Origin: an uncultured Bacillota bacterium
GTDB taxonomy: Bacteria; Bacillota_I; Bacilli_A; RF39; UBA660
Assembly (NCBI GenBank): GCA_958428295.1
Contig: CAUAFL010000005.1
Span: 1-64,000 of the forward strand
Direction: 5' to 3'
DNA: 64,000 bases
Positions 53,143 through 60,878 of the stretch are shown one piece after another. Made by a program: the position numbers and the translations under genes. Below the pieces are notes generated by a model, which saw only the letters and a program-made list of their open reading frames with translations, made no database searches and was not told the origin of the DNA. How positions within the stretch are numbered: the first letter of the stretch is position 1; every line of letters begins with the position of its first letter.

Positions 53143-53806
53143 ATATCTCCTCTCCTATACCACTAACATTTTTTATCTCTTCTATCGTTTTAAAAGCGCC
53201 ATGTTCTTCACGATAATTAATAATGGCCTGGGCCTTTGCTTCTCCAATCCCTGGTAAACTCATCAATTCTTCCTGGCTAGCTTTATTTATTGATATTGAC
53301 TCCATCGCTGTGACAACGGAACTATTTTCCTGCATGCAAGCATCATTTTTGATACTATCATTGTCATGTGGTTGTTGACATTTTTCTTGTACGTGTTGTT
53401 CTAAATCTTTGGTGATAGTAAAATTAGCCACTTGATCACGACTGTAAATAATAATGACCATTTCATCTTTTACTTTTTTAGATAAATTTAAAACTGAGGT
53501 ATCAGCAGTTTCTGTTAAGTCGCCGGCCAAACGAATTACATCAATAACACGACTTCCCTCTTTTACCGCATAAATTCCAGGTTTTTTTACTTCGCCTTTA
53601 ATATCTATTTGCATATAAATTTCTGTTTCTTTTGGCTTTTCTTCTTTTTCCTTTTGTTTCCCTGTTAGCACCAGTGGTGTTTCTGTTACTTTCGTTTTTT
53701 TACGAAAAGAGGGATAACATAATAGAAAAAAGAGAATTACTGATAGCACAACAAATAGACTGACACTAAGAATGATTTGTTTTCGATGGCGATAAGCAAA
53801 GGTCAT
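53111..53806 (-). CDS. comEA: Competence DNA receptor ComEA
   Basis: The start at 53806 follows AAAGGAGG; an 18-codon extension is not needed. The 231-residue protein has one membrane helix (about 11-31), an SLBB domain (IDIKGEVKKPGIYAVKEGSRVIDVIRLAGD) and a C-terminal double helix-hairpin-helix (INKASQEELMSLPGIGEAKAQ, NVSGIGEEIFAKI) for DNA binding. With comEC this shows the potential for DNA uptake. Confidence 0.95.
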   Translation of the reverse strand: MTFAYRHRKQIILSVSLFVVLSVILFFLLCYPSFRKKTKVTETPLVLTGKQKEKEEKPKETEIYMQIDIKGEVKKPGIYAVKEGSRVIDVIRLAGDLTETADTSVLNLSKKVKDEMVIIIYSRDQVANFTITKDLEQHVQEKCQQPHDNDSIKNDACMQENSSVVTAMESISINKASQEELMSLPGIGEAKAQAIINYREEHGAFKTIEEIKNVSGIGEEIFAKIKESITL

Positions 53807-53897
53807 AGGCACTTTCCTCCTTTCTGAAGGCATCTTAACAAAGCAATAAGCAAATTGCAAAAGGGCAAAATCTAAAATTCGGATATTTCCCTAATAT

Positions 53898-53932
53898 AAA
53901 AAAACGCTTTTCTTAGAAAAAAGAGCGTTTTT
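53898..53932 (-). terminator. Terminator after the FtsW/SpoVE gene
   Basis: AAAAACGCT/AGCGTTTTT hairpin followed leftward by seven T. It separates the FtsW-like gene from comEA-comEC. Confidence 0.85.
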
Positions 53933-53971
53933 GTCTATAAACTACCATTAGAAATGGGAAATTACTACTTT

Positions 53972-55114
53972 TTATTTTATATGTTTATCACGAATTTTTG
54001 TTTCAATATTTACTCGTTGTACAAAGGTAAGGGCTACCATTAAACAAAGTGTAAAACTACCTCCATAACTCATAAATGGTAAAGGAACTCCGGTCATAGG
54101 CATCAGTCCGAACAGTCCCATTAAATTAACGGTAATATGTAGAAAAATATAACCAGCTACTCCATAACAGATAATCGCACCACGATTGGTATAACTTTCT
54201 TTGCCAATTTTTATAATGCGATATAGAATATAAAGATAGGCTAAAATAATAGCAATTCCTACAAAGGCCCCCAGTTCTTCAATAATTACCGCAAAAATGA
54301 AATCAGTGAAAGGATATGGCAGATATAAATATTTCTGTGTACTATTGCCTAAACCAATCCCTGTTAAGCCCCCATTATTAATTGCAATATAGCCATTACA
54401 TACCTGATTTCCAGTATCTAATAGTCGGTCACAAGGATTAGTAAAGTTAAAGCGTTCCAATTGACGATCATGGATTAATGTTTTTCCAGCGAGCATTAAA
54501 AACAGGGCTACTCCTAAAGAAATAATCACTAAAAATAATAATATATTTTGTTTTACCTTTCGAGGAATTGGCACAGCTAAGAACACGATGCCTACTAATA
54601 ATGCAAAAATGATAGCGGTTCCTAAGTCAGGTTGGCTAACAATTAAAAAGGTAATTACTACACCTACTAATAATGGCACTGAACTAATTAACCAGTGATC
54701 TAGTTTTTTAGCATTCATCTCATAGTAACGAGCCATCCACACAATCATAATTACTTTAATAAATTCGCTTGGTTGAATAGTAAAAGAGCCAATTTGAATC
54801 CAGCTAATTGCATAGTTAGTGGCTTTACCATAAATCAGTAATAATACTAGTACAGCCACAACAGCAAATAATAATAAATGCGATACAATCCCATAAACTT
54901 TGGTATTAAATTTAATAATGATGGTACACCCAATAAAGCTTCCTAATAGAAAAAGAGCTTGTCTTAGAAAATAACCATAGGCACTTCCTCCACTCATATA
55001 AGCCGTTACATTACTAGCAGAAAAGACCATAATTAGCCCTAAAATAAAGAGAATCATAGAGACAAAAAACAATGGCTTGTCAAGATTTTTGATAATTTGT
55101 TTTGCTTTATTCAT
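53972..55114 (-). CDS. SEDS family glycosyltransferase (FtsW/RodA/SpoVE)
   Basis: The start at 55114 follows GGGAAGG. The 380-residue protein has about ten membrane helices and SEDS motifs: LGLIMVFSASN, SFTIQPSEFIKV, VSQPDLGTAIIF with the catalytic Asp region, GYIAINNGGLTGIGLGNSTQKYLYLP and DFIFAVIIEELG, and MPMTGVPLPFMSYGGS. It polymerises peptidoglycan with a class B PBP. Whether it is FtsW or the spore-specific SpoVE cannot be told from sequence alone. Confidence 0.93.
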   Translation of the reverse strand: MNKAKQIIKNLDKPLFFVSMILFILGLIMVFSASNVTAYMSGGSAYGYFLRQALFLLGSFIGCTIIIKFNTKVYGIVSHLLLFAVVAVLVLLLIYGKATNYAISWIQIGSFTIQPSEFIKVIMIVWMARYYEMNAKKLDHWLISSVPLLVGVVITFLIVSQPDLGTAIIFALLVGIVFLAVPIPRKVKQNILLFLVIISLGVALFLMLAGKTLIHDRQLERFNFTNPCDRLLDTGNQVCNGYIAINNGGLTGIGLGNSTQKYLYLPYPFTDFIFAVIIEELGAFVGIAIILAYLYILYRIIKIGKESYTNRGAIICYGVAGYIFLHITVNLMGLFGLMPMTGVPLPFMSYGGSFTLCLMVALTFVQRVNIETKIRDKHIK

Positions 55115-55192
55115 CCTAATTATCGCCTTCCCTATCGTTTTTATCATATCATAAAGAGATTTAAGTGAAAAGAACTAGGGACAAATTCATTA

Positions 55193-55220
55193 ACAAGTTG
55201 ACGGTACTTTTCATATCTTA
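55193..55220 (+). promoter_or_regulatory. Possible sigma-K type promoter of the yjcZ-like gene
   Basis: AC (55193-55194), 17 bases, then CATATCTTA (55212-55220), matching the CATAnnnTA form of mother-cell sigma-K. The match is short and could be chance; a weak sigma-A reading (TTGACG, TATAGT, 15-base spacer) also exists. Confidence 0.35.
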
Positions 55221-55244
55221 TAGTAGATAAAGGAGGAATTATTT

Positions 55245-55412
55245 ATGTACTATTACGGCGGAGGCAGCTGTGGCTGCTCTGGTGCGTCTACTCCATATTT
55301 TTATCCAAGTTATGGATATGGATGTGGTCAAAATAACAATAGTAACTATGCGATTATTTTAGTTCTATTTATTTTACTGGTTATCGTTATTGGTGCTAGA
55401 TATACACGATAA
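55245..55412 (+). CDS. YjcZ family small sporulation-type membrane protein
   Basis: The 55-residue protein has a Tyr/Gly/Cys/Ser-rich head (YYYGGGSCGCSG, then YGYGCGQ) and one C-terminal membrane helix (YAIILVLFILLVIVIGA). This is the pattern of YjcZ/YubA-type proteins seen in Bacillus spores. AAAGGAGG precedes the ATG by eight bases and a terminator follows directly. The possible sigma-K box upstream would fit late mother-cell expression (inference). Confidence 0.8.
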   Translation: MYYYGGGSCGCSGASTPYFYPSYGYGCGQNNNSNYAIILVLFILLVIVIGARYTR

Positions 55413-55436
55413 GAAAGGTTTAGCCTTTCTTTTTTT
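55412..55436 (+). terminator. Terminator of the yjcZ-like gene
   Basis: AGAAAGG/CCTTTCT stem with a five-base loop and a T run, starting at the stop codon. Confidence 0.85.
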
Positions 55437-55476
55437 GACAAATTGTGTTAAAATATAGCAAGAAATGGGGAAATGG

Positions 55477-56028
55477 ATGATGTTAAAGACGAAAGAAATA
55501 TTAGATGAAAAAGACAAGCGCTTGCGCTTTAAAAGCAAAGAGGTTACTTTTCCATTAGCAAAAGAAGATGTTAAAAACATCGAGTTAATGGTCGAATATC
55601 TTACTAATAGTCAAATTGACCGGTTAGCTGAAAAATATGATTTGCGTCCAGGGATGGGGATGGCTGCTATTCAATTAGGGATCGCCAAACGCTACTTAGT
55701 GATTGTTCATGAAGTGGACGAAGAAGAATTTGATACTTACATCATTTGCAATCCCAAAATCATTAGTAACTCTGAAGAAAAAATCTATGTTGAAATGGGA
55801 GAAGGATGTCTTTCTGTCAATCGAGATGTGGAAGGAATTGTTCCACGCTATGCTCGCGTAACAGTAGAAGGTTATGATATAGATGGTAATAAGATACGAA
55901 TTCGGGCAAGAGAAGAATTAGCCATTGCCTTTCAACATGAAATTGATCATTTAAATGGTATATTATTTACTGATTATATTGATCAAAAACATCCCTTTAA
56001 GGATCAGAGCAATTACCGCGCAATTTAA
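55477..56028 (+). CDS. def: Peptide deformylase
   Basis: About 183 residues, with the three motifs of deformylase: GMGMAAIQLG, EGCLSV (metal-binding Cys) and QHEIDHLNG (two His and catalytic Glu). The insertion-rich form is that of Gram-positive type 2 enzymes. It removes the formyl group from new proteins. The start at 55477 follows GGGGAAA. Confidence 0.95.
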   Translation: MMLKTKEILDEKDKRLRFKSKEVTFPLAKEDVKNIELMVEYLTNSQIDRLAEKYDLRPGMGMAAIQLGIAKRYLVIVHEVDEEEFDTYIICNPKIISNSEEKIYVEMGEGCLSVNRDVEGIVPRYARVTVEGYDIDGNKIRIRAREELAIAFQHEIDHLNGILFTDYIDQKHPFKDQSNYRAI

Positions 56029-56035
56029 TTTAACC

Positions 56036-56075
56036 AAAAGATAAGTACTCATTAGGTTAATCGCTTATCTTTTTT
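56036..56075. terminator. Two-way terminator between def and the LamG gene
   Basis: AAAAGATAAG/CTTATCTTTT hairpin with an 18-base loop between convergent genes. T runs occur both ways. Confidence 0.8.
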
Positions 56076-56133
56076 GTTTCCCATAAATTTTCCTGCTATT
56101 TATTTTTCTATCAATTGTAAATTTACTAAATTT

Positions 56134-57345
56134 TTAACTAGTAAAGTCATAATACAACAGTAATTTATCGCGATCGGTTAGGTGAATACTATTCTTGAAA
56201 TTGGTTGTGATTTCACTTTCACTTAAAGCTTTTGTATAAATCGCAGCAGACTCTACTTCTATATTAGCATAAGCAAAATGATTTTCATCAGGTTGTGGAT
56301 TTGCACCAATAAAAATAGGTTGATTGGAAACCGTTATAGTACCTGTCATTATTTGCTCATCTACTTTAACACCATCTATATAAAGTATTGCTTTATTCCC
56401 ATCATAAGTTCCTACTACTGTATACCAGCGATTATCCTCTACTATTTGACTAATACCAGTTTCCTGATACTCGTTATGGATGTGTTGTTTCCAACTTATC
56501 TTTTTATTTTCTAGAAAAAATCCTAGCCCCGCTATTTCAATATTGTTGAAAATCGCTTGATTCTTATTGATGTTACTAAACTTTACTTTTATCATCATAG
56601 TTACTTGATCTTGAAAATCATAGTTTGCTAAGCCACAATTAATATAGTCATCTTTCCCATCAAAAGAAAGAGATGCTGTTTTCCTAGTCGCTCCAATAAT
56701 TGTCCCCTGATGGTTGTTCCCAGATAAATCCATTACTAAATTTAGGGTTGTTGCTGTTTTTCCATACACATTGATGCTAGTTTTATAAACTAACTTTCCC
56801 CCATCTCCTTGGGGATTATAAGTATCAGTTACCCATATTCTTAATCGATAATTCATTATTGCATTTTTAGTAGTAGTACCAGTTGCTAAACTCATCATTC
56901 CTTCAGGACGACCTGTTACTTCATTAGATGTTTGCTCTTCACTATAAATTGTAGGCGATAACACTGTTACTTCTGAAGTACCAGTTCTTTGCGTTAAATA
57001 GTACTTGATATTGTCTCCACTAAAAGTGCTTTCCGCTAACTCCTTGGCTGCTATTTCCCAATTAATCATAGCATTTCCCACAATGGTTGTCGTCACCGAA
57101 AAGTCAAAGTACTCTCCACTATTCATTAATTTCTTTCCTGTATTATCCGTTGTGGGAAGAGCATTCGTAATACTAATGACATTACTACTTTCGGTATAGT
57201 TCATCTGAATGGTACCCGTCGTAATGGTATTAACTTTCTCTCCTGTTTTACTATAATTAAAAGCAGCATAGGTAATTCCTGTGATTGCTATCAATAAGAA
57301 GATTAATCCTGCTAGCATCAATCCTAATTCTTTTTTCTTTGTCAT
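56134..57345 (-). CDS. Exported protein with TasA/camelysin-like head and LamG domain
   Basis: The 403-residue protein has an N-terminal helix ending GITYAAF, as in SipW-processed TasA/camelysin proteins. An Ig-like beta domain follows (about 35-200; TTTGTIQMNYTES, FDFSVTTTI), then a LamG/concanavalin-like domain (about 205-400; LSFDGKDDYINCG, TVVGTYDGNKAILYIDGVKV, ESAAIYTKALSESEI). LamG domains bind sugars or matrix. A TATAAT (57368-57373) lies about 25 bases before the start. No SipW peptidase is seen in the window. Confidence 0.75.
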   Translation of the reverse strand: MTKKKELGLMLAGLIFLLIAITGITYAAFNYSKTGEKVNTITTGTIQMNYTESSNVISITNALPTTDNTGKKLMNSGEYFDFSVTTTIVGNAMINWEIAAKELAESTFSGDNIKYYLTQRTGTSEVTVLSPTIYSEEQTSNEVTGRPEGMMSLATGTTTKNAIMNYRLRIWVTDTYNPQGDGGKLVYKTSINVYGKTATTLNLVMDLSGNNHQGTIIGATRKTASLSFDGKDDYINCGLANYDFQDQVTMMIKVKFSNINKNQAIFNNIEIAGLGFFLENKKISWKQHIHNEYQETGISQIVEDNRWYTVVGTYDGNKAILYIDGVKVDEQIMTGTITVSNQPIFIGANPQPDENHFAYANIEVESAAIYTKALSESEITTNFKNSIHLTDRDKLLLYYDFTS

Positions 57346-57414
57346 GATCTACACCTCTATTATCTCTATTATACCCTATTTTTTCTATTTTTCTACTGTT
57401 TCTTTAACCACTAG

Positions 57415-57439
57415 AAAAACAAGACCCATTGCCTTGTTT
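57415..57439 (-). terminator. Terminator after micro-peptide copy 2
   Basis: AAACAAG/CTTGTTT stem with a nine-base loop, followed leftward by TTTTTC. It makes the copy 2 locus a complete small transcription unit of about 130 bases. Confidence 0.7.
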
Positions 57440-57465
57440 CCATTATTACATGAGAAAAAGAAGAG

Positions 57466-57522
57466 TTAGTTAGATAATCGTACCCCCCCCCAGGTTAACA
57501 TTATGCTATCTATCTTCTTCAT
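57466..57522 (-). CDS. 18-residue micro-peptide, copy 2
   Basis: ATG-started frame for MKKIDSIMLTWGGVRLSN with AAAGGAG exactly eight bases before the start, the same spacing as copy 1. It has its own extended -10 promoter and terminator. Relative to copy 1 only start codon type, one synonymous Lys codon and Ile/Leu differ, and the nine-G run is the same length. It lies between two genes for exported proteins on the same strand. No known family is recognised; a leader, signalling peptide or structured RNA are possible. Confidence 0.65.
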   Translation of the reverse strand: MKKIDSIMLTWGGVRLSN

Positions 57523-57550
57523 TCTCTTCTCTCCTTTAGGTTATATCACC

Positions 57551-57559
57551 AGTATAGCA
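57551..57559 (-). promoter_or_regulatory. Extended -10 promoter of micro-peptide copy 2
   Basis: TGC followed by TATACT (57551-57556). The next 18 bases to the SD are almost the same as in copy 1. The -35 region (TTGCTT at 17 bases) is weak; a TTGACA lies too far upstream. Confidence 0.65.
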
Positions 57560-57670
57560 AACTCTTTCTTTGGAAGCAATCCTTTGTCAACGATTTTATT
57601 AGTCCACATAACTAAACAGCATGAGAGAAAATATCTTCATCAATTTATTTAGAAGACGAAGAAAAATATC

Positions 57671-58174
57671 CTAAAGAATTGGATTAGCGATTAACGCTAA
57701 TTTTCCTTGTAAATTTATATCGTTTTCATTGCTCCACAAAAGAATCTCATACTGTTCTTCTTGATGAGCAGCAATCTTATTTGTAATCATTCCACCATCT
57801 AAAGAGAGACTACGAGGTTCGCTTTGTGAGCCGGTCGAATCAATTACAGAATAGAGAATATAGTTGTTTTTATTGGTATTTTGATCGTTTATTCCGTCCG
57901 TTACCATAAAAGCAATGGTATAACGATTGTCACTTGTTCCATCATTTTTAATAGTAATCGTTTTTTTCGTTGTCTTGTCATTAATAACTACGGCATCTAA
58001 CCCTTCGGTAGTTAATTCAGATGTTTGATTTAAATGTTGTTGAAGTGATTCTCTCATGCGAACTTTATCCTGATACGGTCCCCACCATAACCAGGTCAAT
58101 ACCCCGATAATCACCATTGTATAGATAATGTTACTGACCCGTCTTTTTATTTCCTGAGAATAGCTACCTTCCAT
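57671..58174 (-). CDS. Exported protein of unknown function
   Basis: The start at 58174 follows GGGGGAG by eight bases. The 167-residue product has a membrane helix (about 18-33; ending WLWWGPY) and an outside beta-rich domain (ITIKNDGTSDNRYTIAFMV, YILYSVID, QYEILLWSNE) with an Ig-like pattern similar to proteins near TasA-like genes. It probably works with the LamG protein downstream (inference from location). Confidence 0.55.
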   Translation of the reverse strand: MEGSYSQEIKRRVSNIIYTMVIIGVLTWLWWGPYQDKVRMRESLQQHLNQTSELTTEGLDAVVINDKTTKKTITIKNDGTSDNRYTIAFMVTDGINDQNTNKNNYILYSVIDSTGSQSEPRSLSLDGGMITNKIAAHQEEQYEILLWSNENDINLQGKLALIANPIL

Positions 58175-58223
58175 CCTTGTCACTCCCCCTTAAAGTGGCT
58201 ATATTATATCATAAATTGGACTA

Positions 58224-59543
58224 TTATGCAAGAGAGGATAAAATTTGATCTAACTCTTCTTCTTCTTCTTTGCTAACTGCTTCTGTTGTCAATTCCTTAT
58301 TAAACCAATCTGGTAAAATTTCTTTTTCTTTCTTCCCTTTCACTTTTGGTGCTTTGGTATCACTCTTCGTGGCAATCTGCTTCATTTTTTTATATTCCTT
58401 CTCCGTTAAGCGCATTGCCTCCTCTACCGTTTCAATATTAAGGCGCTTCCACTGTCCAGCAATTGTTTCTAGATAACTGCGATTAAGACGTTGGTTATTA
58501 ATTTTGAGAGCGTAGGAAATTAATACATTGACAACACCAGCACTTAATTTTTGATCAATCATTAAATCTTCAATTAATTGTAAATCGCGTTTGGTAGGTT
58601 CAGCCCCTTTTGATTTGCTTTTTAAAAAGTCATAAGGGGTTGTGTTTTCAAAAGTATATACCATTTTCGCCCACTTAGAAGCATCCCCTGTTGGTTTTTT
58701 TAAGTATTCGGGTTGTTTTTGATAAATTAAAGTTGGTAGAGCCCCAATATTTTCAAACTGATAACAGTTGCGACAGCTTTTACGTAATAAGGATCGATCA
58801 ATAAGACCTTTTTCATTGATGGCATTACGTACTAGTCCTTGCATTGCTTGAGTATCTAAATTATAGGTAATAGCCAAAGCGTTGATTAATTCTTTAGTAT
58901 CTTCTGTAAAACAACGACTAGAAATCATACTAGTTGGAATAGAAGCAATTAATAAATTAAAATCAATCACTTGATGCATCACAATTTTGGCTTCTTCTTT
59001 CGTTTCTATATTTTCAATCACCTCAAAAGGTTTTAAATTACTACTACTATAAACATCATTAAATTTGCAGCTAATATCTTGATACTCTTTTAAATTCAGT
59101 TGGGGAATTTTAAATAGTTGTTGCCGTTTATCATATTCTTTTTTGCCAATATTGTTATACAACACAATATTTAAAATGGGATGATTAAAAAATTCGTTAG
59201 CAGAAATAGGTGAATATAACAAATAGACATAATTATTAACATTTCCTGGTTTCACATAGGTTTTAAGGAGTCCTACGGCTTCCAGTTTTTCTCGAGCAAT
59301 CGCGATTTCTTCTAACTTTAATTGCATTGTAGCCATTAAATGGTGATGATTTAAATCACTACTCATCCTTAACGTAATATCTAAATCGTCAATTAGGGTT
59401 AAATAAAGACTAACCGCTGTATACCCGATAATCGGTTGATATAGCATCGTTAATAGACGGCGATCTTCTTCATGAAGAACTGTTTTATTTACAACAATAT
59501 AAGTATCGGCGGGTAATATCGTTAAGTTCTTCAAAACATTCAC
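58224..59543 (-). CDS. dnaB: Replication initiation and membrane attachment protein DnaB
   Basis: The 439-residue protein matches Gram-positive DnaB (not the helicase): LPADTYIVVNKTVLHEEDRRLLTMLYQPIIGY at the start, a winged-helix DnaD-like first domain, then the DnaB/DnaD C-terminal domain (YDFLKSKSKGAEPTKRDLQLIEDLM, YALKINNQRLNRSYLETIAGQW). It helps DnaI load the helicase at the origin. The exact start is unsure, since a GTG and a TTG compete after AAAGGTGA. Confidence 0.9.
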   Translation of the reverse strand: MNVLKNLTILPADTYIVVNKTVLHEEDRRLLTMLYQPIIGYTAVSLYLTLIDDLDITLRMSSDLNHHHLMATMQLKLEEIAIAREKLEAVGLLKTYVKPGNVNNYVYLLYSPISANEFFNHPILNIVLYNNIGKKEYDKRQQLFKIPQLNLKEYQDISCKFNDVYSSSNLKPFEVIENIETKEEAKIVMHQVIDFNLLIASIPTSMISSRCFTEDTKELINALAITYNLDTQAMQGLVRNAINEKGLIDRSLLRKSCRNCYQFENIGALPTLIYQKQPEYLKKPTGDASKWAKMVYTFENTTPYDFLKSKSKGAEPTKRDLQLIEDLMIDQKLSAGVVNVLISYALKINNQRLNRSYLETIAGQWKRLNIETVEEAMRLTEKEYKKMKQIATKSDTKAPKVKGKKEKEILPDWFNKELTTEAVSKEEEEELDQILSSLA

Positions 59544-59598
59544 CTTTCTTTCATCATTATTATAGTCAAAAAAAAAGAAAAAAGAAAGAGATTTTCTT

Positions 59599-60672
59599 CT
59601 AATCTAATTTCTTTTGTAATTCCCGTAACTTTGCTAAAAATTCATTTGTTTTACGGATTTCTTCATCCAATTTTTCATAATTTGCAGTATTTTCTAATTC
59701 TAATGCGGTTGGTTTAGCCAAGTGCTCCTCTTCAATTCCAAAAATCGGACTAATAACAGGACTGGGCTGATATCTACTTTTAGCTTGATAAGCTTGCAGT
59801 TTCGTAGCGGTATAAAAATCATCAAGAACAACTTTCTGTGGTGCTGGTTCTAATGATGGTGAAGGGATTTCATCCATCGTTACTTGCTCTTGTTGATAGC
59901 GTTTTTCTAATTCTGTTAAACTAATTGGCTCATTGCCTTCATCTTGATATTGCGTAATTTCGTTTTGACTAGTTAATGTTTTTCCTTTTTGTAATAATTC
60001 TTCCAAACTAATAATGGCGTTTTCTTCTTGCTCCGCTTCGAATTCCGTCAAAGTAATTGTCTCTTCTATGGCTTCTTGTTCTGCTTTCCTTAATTCTTCA
60101 GTTAATCGTTCTAATTCTTGCTGTGCTTCGGTTTTTGTATAGACTTCTTCTTTATATTCGATTTGTTGATCTTGTTTCTCGTCATCAACATCTAAGATTT
60201 CAATGGGTTTTGGCGCGGATTTAGCCACAGGGATAGGCTCTTTGATACTGTTTGATAGAGCGGGGCTTTGTTCTTTTACTACCACTGGTTGTACTTCTAT
60301 GGAACTCACTAACTCTTGGCTAAGATTGACTAAAGGAGTCTTATCAGGTAGCTCTTCCGATGGTAACTTAGTTGCTGATACAGTAGGCGCTACGATAGTT
60401 TGTGCGGGAAGTATTTCCTGAGGAAGAGGTTTAGTAAATACTTCAGGTAATATTTCTTCTGCCTGAGATACGGTCTTTTCATTTTTGACCTCTTTGACTT
60501 GTTCTACTAATTTATTTAATTCTAAAGTATTGTTTTTTAATAATTTTTTCCCATCTTGCTTTTTTAAAAATTCTCTAAAGAGAACGAGTAAGTAAATTGC
60601 TAAGATACCGCCTAATATTCCTAGGACAATTCCTACTTCCTTTGTCGCTAAAAAATCCATTAAATCTTGCAT
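59599..60672 (-). CDS. Membrane-anchored acidic coiled-coil protein
   Basis: The start at 60672 follows GAGGTGAAG. The 357-residue product has an N-terminal membrane helix (about 15-33; VGIVLGILGGILAIYLLVLF), a basic patch, and a Glu/Gln/Pro-rich cytoplasmic tail with coiled-coil runs near 185-225 and at the end. No enzymatic motif. The layout resembles small division or envelope scaffold proteins such as ZipA/EzrA in outline only. Divergent from spoVB. Confidence 0.5.
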   Translation of the reverse strand: MQDLMDFLATKEVGIVLGILGGILAIYLLVLFREFLKKQDGKKLLKNNTLELNKLVEQVKEVKNEKTVSQAEEILPEVFTKPLPQEILPAQTIVAPTVSATKLPSEELPDKTPLVNLSQELVSSIEVQPVVVKEQSPALSNSIKEPIPVAKSAPKPIEILDVDDEKQDQQIEYKEEVYTKTEAQQELERLTEELRKAEQEAIEETITLTEFEAEQEENAIISLEELLQKGKTLTSQNEITQYQDEGNEPISLTELEKRYQQEQVTMDEIPSPSLEPAPQKVVLDDFYTATKLQAYQAKSRYQPSPVISPIFGIEEEHLAKPTALELENTANYEKLDEEIRKTNEFLAKLRELQKKLD

Positions 60673-60878
60673 GGTCTTCACCTCTACTACTTTCGTATTA
60701 CCAGTGTAGCACAGAAAAGAAATGGAAAAAAGTAGTTACAGTTAATTTTACAATCATTTTTACATGACATTGATAACATAATTTTACAGATTTTTACGAA
60801 CTAATTTTTGATAGATTTTTTGGTCTTCCTTATCATATATTGATATAGGAGTAAGATGTTCAAAAGAGAGGAAATTTT

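Noticed and set aside
48..57489. The nine-C runs as sequencing or assembly artefacts
   Set aside because: They occur twice, 57 kb apart, with the same length and inside a longer conserved unit with promoter, SD and stop codon.
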